Shown: positions 1-5,730 of the stretch, one piece after another | Numbering within the stretch: the first letter of the stretch is position 1 | Layout of the letters: every line of letters starts with the position of its first letter | DNA from: an uncultured Alphaproteobacteria bacterium | GTDB taxonomy: Bacteria; Pseudomonadota; Alphaproteobacteria; CAKMZR01 | DNA length: 7,491 nucleotides | Direction: 5' to 3' | NCBI GenBank assembly: GCA_929200455.1 | Contig: CAKMZR010000053.1 | Coordinates: 1 to 7,491 of the forward strand | Notes under the pieces: model-generated | The model's database searches: none | Told to the model about the DNA's origin: nothing | The model's input: the letters and a program-made list of their open reading frames with translations, nothing else | Made by a program: the position numbers and the translations under genes

Positions 1-3000
1 ACGGGTTCTTTGAGTTTTAAGTCTGCGCCGGATTTTGAGGGAGCGAAGCAGTCGTATAGTGTGACGGTGGTAGCGAAGTCTGGAGATGATACGTCGAAGT
101 ATGAGTTGGAGGTGGTGGTGACGGATGCGGATGAGTCTCCGTTATTTTCTGAGGGATTATTGTCTCGTGTGCGTGTGATGGAGAATGACAAGGAGGTGGG
201 GACGTTTGCGGCTGTTGACGCGGATGTTGGGGACACGGTGAGGTATAGTTTGTCGGGAGTGGATGCGGCATTGTTTGAGATATCTGCGGACGGCATGTTG
301 AGTTTTAGGTCGGCACCGGACTATGAGGGATCGAAGCAGACGTATGCGGTGACGATTGACGCGATGTCTGGCACGGGAGCGTCTGAGGTGACGGTGTCGC
401 ATGGATTGACGGTTGATGTGACGAATGAGGATGAGGCTGCGGTATTTGGTTCTAGTCTTATGACGGAAGTTTCGGTGAATGAGTTGTATGCGCAGGTGGG
501 GACGTTTGCGGCTGTTGATGCGGATGGTGAGACGGTGAAGTACAGTTTGGGAGGAGTGGATAAGGATTTCTTTACGGTATCATCTGACGGTATGTTGCGA
601 TTTAAGAAGGCGCCTGATTATGAGACGCCGTTGGATGACGGTGGAGACAATGTGTATGACGTGACGGTATTGGCGACTTCGGGTTCTGCGAATCGGGAGC
701 AGACGTCGTCACATGCGTTGAAGGTGACGGTGATGAATTTGGTGGACGAGAATGTTCTTATGTTTTCGACTACGGCGATGGAGGCTGTGGATGTGATGGA
801 GAATGTTCAGGCGGTTGGAACGTTTGCGGCGAGTGATCCGGACAACGATGCGATTTCGTATAGTTTGGGGGGAGCGGATGCGGGATTATTTGCGATATCA
901 TCTGATGGAGTGTTGACGTTTAGGGCGTTGCCTGACTTTGAGATGCCGTTGGACGATGGCAAGGACAATGTGTACGATGTGACGATTGAGGCGATGTCTG
1001 GTACGGACGGGGGAGAGCAGGAGGCGTTGCATGAGTTGATGGTGAGTGTGACGAATGTGAATGACAATTTGCCAGTGTGGGATGCTACGGGTGGGATGGA
1101 GAGTGTTTCTGTGAGTGAGAATGGGCGTGATGTGTTGTACACGTCGCGAGCGAGTGATGGGGATGCGGTGGACATGGTGACGTATAGTTTGGGGGGAGCG
1201 GATGGAGGATTATTTGACGTATCTGCGGACGGTATGTTGAGTTTTAAGACTGCCCCTGACTTTGAGGGAGCGAAGCAGACGTATGTTGTGACGATTGAGG
1301 CGATGTCTGGGAGTGGAGCGGAAGCGATGACGGCGTCTCTTGAGTTGACGGTGAATGTGGATGATGTGGACGAGGCTCCTGATTTCACGGGCGGTGCGAG
1401 TCGGACTGTATCTGTGGACGAGGGTGTTTTGGCGGTGGGTTCATTTGTTGCGACGCCGAAGGTGAGTGGTCAGAGTGTGACCTATATGTTGTCTGGAGTG
1501 GATGCGGGATTGTTTGCGATTTCTTCGGATGGGATGTTGAGTTTTAGGTCGGGAGCGGATTACGAGGGAGCGAAGCAGTCGTATGCGGTGACGGTTGAGG
1601 GTTATGCGGGAGGGGAGATGTCGAGTCAAGGTGTGACGGTGAATGTGATGGATGTGGACGAGGCGCCTGATTTTGCGAGTGGAGCGAAGGGGACGTTGTC
1701 TGTGATGGAGAACAGCAATTTCAGCGAGTCGTATGCTGCGAGTGCGAAGGTGAGTGGTCAGACTGTGGCGTACAGTTTGAAGGGAGCGGATGCGGGATTG
1801 TTTGCGATATCGGCGAGCGGGGCTTTGAGTTTTAAGACGGTTCCGGACTTTGAGAGTCCGATGGATGATGGTGATGACAATGTGTATGATGTGACGATTG
1901 TAGCGATGTCATCTGGGGGAGAGGAGACGGAGCATGGTGTGAAGGTGACGGTATTGGATGTTGCGGAGTCTCCTGATTTTACGTCTGGGATGACGGCGAT
2001 TTCTGTGATGGAGAACGGCAATTTTGGTGAGTCGTATGCTGCGAGTGCGAAGGTGTCGGGTCAGAGTGTGACGTATATGTTGTCTGGAGCGGATGCGGCA
2101 TTTTTTGATCTTACTTCGGATGGGATGTTGAGTTTTAAGGCATCGCCTGACTATGAGCGTCCTGAGGATGATGGCAAGGACAACGTGTATGATGTGACGG
2201 TTGAGGCGTTAGCTGGAGGAGAGACTACGCGTCGTGTGGTGAAGGTGACGGTATTGGACGAGGATGACAATGAGAGTCCGATGTGGGATGCTACGGATGG
2301 GATGGAGAGTGTGTCATTGGATGAGAATGTTGTGTCTGTAGGGTACACATCGAAAGCGACTGATCTTGAGAAGGAGAAGCTGACGTACAGTTTGGGAGGA
2401 GCGGATAGGGGTCTCTTTATGATTGATGAGGATTCGGGAGCGTTGACATTTTCGAGTGCGGCAGATTATGAGACGCCGTTGGATGCGGACAAGGACAATG
2501 TGTATGAGTTGAGTGTTGTGGCAACAGATGCGTCTGGTGGAGTGGGAACATTGTTGTTGATGGTGACGGTGATGAACGTGGACGACAACATGGCGGTGTG
2601 GAGTGACGGGGGGAAGGAGGACGTGTCGGTGAATGAGAACGGGGCGTTGGTGGAATATAAGTCGCGAGCAAGTGATGCGGACGGAGATGCGTTGACGTAC
2701 AGCATTACGGGAGGAGCGGATCGGGCTCTCTTTATGATTGACGAGTCGACGGGAGAGTTGAGATTTGTTATTGGGACTCCGAATTACGAGGGAGGCAAGA
2801 CGAGCTATGCGGTGACGATAGGAGCGACGTCAGGAACGGGGGCGTCTGAGTTCACGGCTCCCCTTGAGTTGACGGTGAATGTGGTGGATGTGGATGAGGC
2901 TCCTGATTTTTCTTCTGGCATGACGGCGATTTCTGTGATGGAGGGGAGTAATTTTGCGGAGACCTATGTGGCGAGTGCGAAAGTCGCGGGTCAGATGGTG

Positions 3001-5694
3001 ACGTACAGTTTGGCAGGAGTGGATGCGGCATTTTTTGATCTTACAGCGGATGGGATGTTGAGTTTTAAGAGAACGGATCAGGATTTTGAGACTCCGGGTT
3101 CTGGGGACAAAGACAATGTCTATGAAGTGACGGTGAAGGCACATGCGGGAGGGGAAAGCACGGATCGGAATGTGAAGGTGACCTTGACGAACGTGAACGA
3201 GGCCCCGATGTTTAGTTCTTCTCTTGCGACGACGTTGATGTTGGATGAGAACAAGCAGATTGTGGGAACGTATGCGGCGAGTGATCCGGATGCGGATGAT
3301 GCGGTATTGATGTACACGTTGTCAGGCTCGGATGCGTCTAAGTTTCAGATTGACTCGATGGGAGCGTTGAGTTACAGGGATGGGAGTGTTCCTGATTATG
3401 AGAATCCGCAGGATGCGGACAAAGACAGGACCTATAATGTCGTTATTACGGCGACAGACGATGAGGGTTTGACGGATACGCACACTCTCGCTGTGGAGAC
3501 TCAGAATGTTACGAGAGGCTCACCTACTTTTAGTTCGGGGCTCTTATGGCGACACCAATTCTCGTATGATGGCAATGAGAAAACTTACCAATCGAGGTCG
3601 AATGTTCGAATGAATGAAAACCAATATAAGATAGTAGATCTTGTGAAGGATTTTGGCCTATCTCATCCGGACAGTGATGAAGTTTCGTATTCTTATAGGG
3701 TTGAAGCAGGATGGAGCGGTAGTGATTTAGTGGAAGTCAGGGATAATGTCATTTACGTTAGAAGTGATACCGGACACGGAGTTCCTAATTACGAGAGTTG
3801 GTCAAGAACCTACGATGTTAGGATTCAGGTCAGCGTTCCAGAATCGAAACCGACGTATCTTATACTTAAATTTTCAATTGATGATGTAGCTGAGGGAGGT
3901 ATTTTTGCGGCAGACTCAAAGTCGGCGATCTCGGTGGAAGAGAACAGCAACTTTAGCCAAACCTATGTGGCGACTCCTAGGGTGTCAGGTCAAAGTTTGA
4001 CGTATATGTTGTCAGGAGTGGATGCGGCATTATTTAATCTTTCTGCGGATGGGATGCTGAGTTTTAAGGCGATTCCTGATTATGAGACGCCCTTGGATGT
4101 TGGCAAGGACAACGTGTATGATGTGACGATTGAGGCTCATGCGGGTTGGGAGAAGACGGATTTCGCGGTGATGGTGACGGTGACGGATAATCGGAATGAG
4201 GGTCCTGATTTTGCCACGGGTTCAAAGGCTGCCATATCGGTGAATGAGAACGCCAATTTTAGCGAGACGTACATGGCGACTCCGAAGGTACCGGGAAGTG
4301 CGGTGACGTTCAGTCTGGAGGGAGCGGATGCGGCATTATTTGATATTGATGCAGACGCGGGAGCCTTGAGTTTTAAGGCGGCCCCTGATTATGAGAAGCC
4401 CTCGGATGATGGCAAAGACAACGTGTATGATGTGACGGTTGTTGCGACGGTGTCTGGAGGAAGTTCGAAGCATGATGTGAAGGTGACGGTAGCAGATGTG
4501 AGCGAGGCCCCGATGTTTACTTCTGGAGCGTTGACAACCCAAGTTGCCGAGGGCAGCAACTTTAGTTTGACGTATGTGGCGACGCCTACGATTTCGGGAC
4601 AAGCGGTGACGTATGGTTTGGAAGGTGTGGATGCGGCATTATTTAATCTTTCTGCGGATGGGATGCTGAGTTTTAAGTCTGTACATGATCATGAGAATCC
4701 CTTGGATGATGGCAAGGACAACGTGTATGATGTGACGGTTGTTGCGATGGCAGGAGGCGAGAGTGCGAAAAGGGCTGTGAAGGTGAGTGTGACAAACGAG
4801 CCCTTTGATCTGTTTTCTGTGCATAACTATGGCAAGACGGCAGGTTTTGATGCGAATACTGCGGATGAGATTATTGTCGACTTGGGTTCGTCTGGTTGGG
4901 ATAGTACGAGTATTAATCAGCATGTGACGTTGAAAGTGGGTTCGGCAACCTATTCCGGCGGCAGCAAAATAACGATTAGTTTTATTAGGGATGACAAGTT
5001 AATACTTTATACGGATCCAGGGACTTTGACGGCGGGTTCGCAAGTGAAACTGACGCTCAACAAGAACTTGTTTAAGAAGAGCGGCGTGGCAGAAGCTACG
5101 GACAAGGTGATAGATTTCACGGTGGGGGCTCTGGAGGATCAAACTCAGAAGCCTGAATTGCCGGCTACGGATCAAGTTCTATTTGTTCCGGGTCATTATC
5201 AAGAGCCATCTGGATCTCTGGCTGGTACTGCGTATAAAACTGTAGAAGGAGCTCTTGTGACGTTTAAAAGTTCATTGCATAGTGGATTGGTGGATTTTGA
5301 GAAGATAGAGACGAGGTATGAACTTTATTTCACGCAAGCCTACACGAGCAGCACGGGCAAAAAGTACACGCAAGGATGGAATCATGATGATTCGATTGTG
5401 ACGACTTCTGCATCGGTCTATGGCAATACGGTGGCTTTGACTTTCACGCGGTCTCTTACGAAATCGGACTTGCAACCTATTTCTGAGGCGCGCGTACGGT
5501 TTACTTTTAAGGAGGGAGCTGTGACGAATGGAGCGGGAGCGAACGCTGAACTTACGACGGAATGGAAGACGCCGGATGCGATAAGGGCGGGGGCTTCGCA
5601 AGATGACGGTTTGGATGAATTGGGATTGAGTGGTCTTGACGATGATGACGTGGGACTTGTGGGCCTTGGTGACTTTGACTCTGGTTCGTTCTGA
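1..5694 (+). CDS. Giant cadherin-repeat surface or secreted protein, 5' end outside the window
   Basis: The frame is open from base 1 to the TGA at 5692-5694, giving 1897 visible codons. The first residues (TGSLSFK) already lie inside a repeat, so the true start is upstream and the TTG at 10 is not a start. The order is a partial module, 15 cadherin-like modules (145-4800), a non-repetitive region that may hold two beta-sandwich domains (4801-5586) and an acidic tail. Module hallmarks are an ENxxxVGTF-like strand, YSLxGxDAxLF, SxDGMLSFK, PDYExP, DNVYDVTV and a DVDEAPDF-type linker. Cadherin-like modules in bacteria are generally extracellular and act in adhesion, often with calcium; adhesion here is inferred. 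I saw no cysteine, transmembrane helix, LPXTG motif or RTX nonapeptides in this part. Export could be by type I secretion, but the N-terminus is missing and no partner genes are visible. Codons strongly favour G-ending forms (GTG, ACG, GCG, TTG). Cadherin-like identity is fairly sure; the exact role is unknown. Confidence 0.93.
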   Translation, partial: TGSLSFKSAPDFEGAKQSYSVTVVAKSGDDTSKYELEVVVTDADESPLFSEGLLSRVRVMENDKEVGTFAAVDADVGDTVRYSLSGVDAALFEISADGMLSFRSAPDYEGSKQTYAVTIDAMSGTGASEVTVSHGLTVDVTNEDEAAVFGSSLMTEVSVNELYAQVGTFAAVDADGETVKYSLGGVDKDFFTVSSDGMLRFKKAPDYETPLDDGGDNVYDVTVLATSGSANREQTSSHALKVTVMNLVDENVLMFSTTAMEAVDVMENVQAVGTFAASDPDNDAISYSLGGADAGLFAISSDGVLTFRALPDFEMPLDDGKDNVYDVTIEAMSGTDGGEQEALHELMVSVTNVNDNLPVWDATGGMESVSVSENGRDVLYTSRASDGDAVDMVTYSLGGADGGLFDVSADGMLSFKTAPDFEGAKQTYVVTIEAMSGSGAEAMTASLELTVNVDDVDEAPDFTGGASRTVSVDEGVLAVGSFVATPKVSGQSVTYMLSGVDAGLFAISSDGMLSFRSGADYEGAKQSYAVTVEGYAGGEMSSQGVTVNVMDVDEAPDFASGAKGTLSVMENSNFSESYAASAKVSGQTVAYSLKGADAGLFAISASGALSFKTVPDFESPMDDGDDNVYDVTIVAMSSGGEETEHGVKVTVLDVAESPDFTSGMTAISVMENGNFGESYAASAKVSGQSVTYMLSGADAAFFDLTSDGMLSFKASPDYERPEDDGKDNVYDVTVEALAGGETTRRVVKVTVLDEDDNESPMWDATDGMESVSLDENVVSVGYTSKATDLEKEKLTYSLGGADRGLFMIDEDSGALTFSSAADYETPLDADKDNVYELSVVATDASGGVGTLLLMVTVMNVDDNMAVWSDGGKEDVSVNENGALVEYKSRASDADGDALTYSITGGADRALFMIDESTGELRFVIGTPNYEGGKTSYAVTIGATSGTGASEFTAPLELTVNVVDVDEAPDFSSGMTAISVMEGSNFAETYVASAKVAGQMVTYSLAGVDAAFFDLTADGMLSFKRTDQDFETPGSGDKDNVYEVTVKAHAGGESTDRNVKVTLTNVNEAPMFSSSLATTLMLDENKQIVGTYAASDPDADDAVLMYTLSGSDASKFQIDSMGALSYRDGSVPDYENPQDADKDRTYNVVITATDDEGLTDTHTLAVETQNVTRGSPTFSSGLLWRHQFSYDGNEKTYQSRSNVRMNENQYKIVDLVKDFGLSHPDSDEVSYSYRVEAGWSGSDLVEVRDNVIYVRSDTGHGVPNYESWSRTYDVRIQVSVPESKPTYLILKFSIDDVAEGGIFAADSKSAISVEENSNFSQTYVATPRVSGQSLTYMLSGVDAALFNLSADGMLSFKAIPDYETPLDVGKDNVYDVTIEAHAGWEKTDFAVMVTVTDNRNEGPDFATGSKAAISVNENANFSETYMATPKVPGSAVTFSLEGADAALFDIDADAGALSFKAAPDYEKPSDDGKDNVYDVTVVATVSGGSSKHDVKVTVADVSEAPMFTSGALTTQVAEGSNFSLTYVATPTISGQAVTYGLEGVDAALFNLSADGMLSFKSVHDHENPLDDGKDNVYDVTVVAMAGGESAKRAVKVSVTNEPFDLFSVHNYGKTAGFDANTADEIIVDLGSSGWDSTSINQHVTLKVGSATYSGGSKITISFIRDDKLILYTDPGTLTAGSQVKLTLNKNLFKKSGVAEATDKVIDFTVGALEDQTQKPELPATDQVLFVPGHYQEPSGSLAGTAYKTVEGALVTFKSSLHSGLVDFEKIETRYELYFTQAYTSSTGKKYTQGWNHDDSIVTTSASVYGNTVALTFTRSLTKSDLQPISEARVRFTFKEGAVTNGAGANAELTTEWKTPDAIRAGASQDDGLDELGLSGLDDDDVGLVGLGDFDSGSF
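145..1383 (+). repeat. Cadherin-like modules 1-4, acidic (putative calcium-binding) class
   Basis: Each module has an acidic stretch before the YSL anchor: AVDADVGD in module 1, AVDADGE in 2, ASDPDND in 3 and ASDGDAVD in 4. This is the position of the Asp-x-Asp calcium ligands in canonical cadherin modules. The second half carries a longer Ser/Gly/Thr segment (such as MSGTGASE) before the last strand. Modules 1 and 4 have the short EGxKQ loop; modules 2 and 3 have the long DDGxDNVYDV loop. Linkers are TDADESPLF, TNEDEAAVF, NLVDENVLMF and TNVNDNLPVW, the last being close to the classical DxNDNxP linker. Calcium binding is inferred from the retained acids. Confidence 0.8.
1384..2283 (+). repeat. 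Cadherin-like modules 5-7, SGQ class lacking the acidic DxD stretch
   Basis: The segment before the anchor is ATPKVSGQSVTY in module 5, ASAKVSGQTVAY in 6 and ASAKVSGQSVTY in 7. It replaces the Asp-rich stretch of modules 1-4. The second half has a shorter, Gly-Gly-Glu-containing segment (AGGEMSS, SGGEETEH, AGGETTRR) where the acidic class has a longer Ser/Thr/Gly segment. Modules 6 and 7 share the ENxNFxESYAASAKV block with near-identical codons, which suggests a recent duplication. The acidic DVDEAPDF-type linkers are kept, so interdomain calcium may be only partly lost. Confidence 0.8.
2284..2907 (+). repeat. Cadherin-like modules 8-9, acidic class
   Basis: Module 8 has ATDLEKEKLTY, with a charged stretch, and module 9 has ASDADGDALTY, a strong Asp-rich ligand motif. 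Both follow a tryptophan-containing linker (ESPMW, NMAVW) like modules 4 and 8 elsewhere in the array. Both use FMIDExxG before the next strand, instead of ISxDGML. These shared features suggest the pair arose together, although module 8 has the long PDYE loop and module 9 the short one. The end of module 9 (TSGTGASE) closely resembles the end of module 1. Confidence 0.78.
2908..3210 (+). repeat. Cadherin-like module 10, SGQ class
   Basis: The pre-anchor segment is ASAKVAGQMVTY and the later segment is AHAGGESTDR, both typical of the SGQ class. The opening SGMTAISVME and the core DAAFFDLTxDGMLSFK match module 7 almost codon for codon. Modules 7 and 10 are therefore probably copies of a common unit, separated by acidic modules 8 and 9. 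The loop after DFETP is unusual (GSGDKDNVYEV). Confidence 0.78.
3211..3528 (+). repeat. Cadherin-like module 11, acidic class, closest to canonical
   Basis: It contains ENKQIVGTYAASDPDADD followed by MYTLSGSDASKFQID. The later segment TATDDEGLTDTHTL resembles the DxxGL-type strand of classical cadherin modules, which supplies calcium ligands. Of all modules in the window this one keeps the most expected acidic positions. Its codon choice is a little less biased toward G than modules 1-9. Confidence 0.78.
3529..3903 (+). repeat. Module 12, divergent and enlarged cadherin-like module
   Basis: At about 125 residues it is the longest module. It keeps only scattered hallmarks: RMNEN early, HPDSDEVSYSY in place of the anchor region, VPNYESWSRTYDVRI in place of the PDYE strand, and a DDVAEGGIF linker. 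The LSGxDAxLF and DGMLSFK blocks are missing. It has three tryptophans, which are otherwise rare in the modules. Its codons differ from the neighbours: GAA, CAA, AAA, AGA and GTT are frequent, where flanking modules use GAG, CAG, AAG, CGT and GTG. In bases 3781-3840 G and C are nearly equal (15 and 12), against 26 and 7 in 1261-1320. It is in frame, so the array is not broken. It could be a functional head inserted in the stalk or an older module spared from homogenisation. Confidence 0.75.
3904..4800 (+). repeat. Cadherin-like modules 13-15, SGQ class, recently duplicated
   Basis: The pre-anchor segments are ATPRVSGQSLTY (13), ATPKVPGSAVTF (14) and ATPTISGQAVTY (15), all without the acidic stretch. 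All three follow an ENxNF or EGSNF opening and have the long PDYE loop, though module 15 changes it to HDHENP. A 51-base run is identical between modules 13 and 15 (4018-4068 and 4627-4677). Modules 14 and 15 share a 31-base run (4417-4447 and 4717-4747) exactly 300 bases apart. The array ends at VTNEP, after which no module hallmark recurs. Confidence 0.8.
4018..4068 (+). repeat. 51-base direct repeat, first copy (second at 4627-4677)
   Basis: Seventeen codons starting at GTG GAT GCG GCA and ending at AGT TTT AAG are identical at every base in modules 13 and 15, including silent positions. Flanking codons differ at once (GGA/GGT before, GCG/TCT after). Identity at synonymous sites points to recent copying or gene conversion rather than selection on protein alone. 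The copies are 609 bases apart, about two module lengths, so unequal exchange would remove or add two modules in frame. Confidence 0.9.
4801..5586 (+). other. Non-repetitive C-terminal region, two possible Ig-like domains
   Basis: After the array the protein changes character. The first block (about 4801-5130) has alternating strands such as HVTLKVG, KITISFI, DKLILYT and VKLTLNK and ends in KVIDFTVGA. This resembles bacterial Ig-like domains of the Big_5/SwmB kind, in which an added value is tested with 'supposed property' strands. The second block (about 5131-5586) has ELYFTQAYTSS, NTVALTFTRSL, ARVRFTFKEGAVTN and TEWKTPD, also beta-rich. The AVTNGAGA segment is similar to strands seen in such domains. 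Codon use is less G-biased than in the array. Family assignment is by eye only; the region could instead be an anchoring or ligand-binding head. Confidence 0.5.
5587..5691 (+). other. Acidic Gly/Leu/Asp C-terminal tail, possible secretion signal
   Basis: The last 35 residues hold ten acidic and no basic residues, with a run of four aspartates and repeated Gly-Leu pairs, ending in DFDSGSF. Type I secretion signals are C-terminal, uncleaved, poor in basic residues and often rich in Asp, Ser, Gly and hydrophobic residues, so this tail is compatible with one. No RTX calcium repeats precede it, no LPXTG motif is present, and it does not look like a type IX C-terminal domain or an autotransporter barrel. 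The role is therefore inferred with low certainty. Confidence 0.35.
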
Positions 5695-5730
5695 TTCCTG
5701 AGTCTGGGCGGCGTGACGTGGCGGGGAGGG
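5695..5730. other. 36-base convergent intergenic gap, no clear terminator
   Basis: The stop codons of the two convergent genes lie 36 bases apart. The gap is G-rich on the + strand and lacks a stable hairpin followed by a T-run on either strand. An imperfect 8-base inverted repeat (5677-5684 and 5697-5704, one mismatch, 12-base loop) spans the upstream stop codon, but it has no T-run and is weak. A run of six T at 5745-5750 lies inside the downstream gene, without a matching stem. Confidence 0.6.

Larger units (their letters stand above)
1..4800 (+). repeat. Tandem array of one partial and 15 complete cadherin-like modules
   Basis: The YSLxG anchor tyrosine or phenylalanine codons lie at 244, 541, 859, 1183, 1483, 1771, 2074, 2386, 2698, 3004, 3313, 3688, 4003, 4309 and 4612. 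The mean spacing is 312 bases (104 residues), with a range of 288 to 375. Modules begin near the aromatic residue of the PxF/PxW linker, at 145, 445, 763, 1078, 1384, 1672, 1978, 2284, 2599, 2908, 3211, 3529, 3904, 4210 and 4516. The PDYE loop is short (EGAKQxYAV) in modules 0, 1, 4, 5 and 9 and long (ExPxDDGKDNVYDV) in 2, 3, 6, 7, 8, 10, 11, 13, 14 and 15. Similarity is also high at DNA level, so the array could change length by recombination and could be miscounted in a short-read assembly. Confidence 0.93.

Noticed and set aside
807..1388. A 193-codon minus-strand frame opposite modules 3-4, and similar frames opposite other modules
   Set aside because: They mirror the repeats, recur at module spacing and give Ser/Pro/Arg-rich low-complexity proteins with no recognisable domain.
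1..4800. CRISPR-like or satellite repeat
   Set aside because: The period is about 312 bases, the frame is open throughout and the repeats code for protein modules; there are no short palindromic repeats with unique spacers.
5677..5704. Imperfect inverted repeat across the stop codon of the repeat protein, as a terminator
   Set aside because: It has eight pairs with one mismatch, a 12-base loop and no following T-run on either strand.
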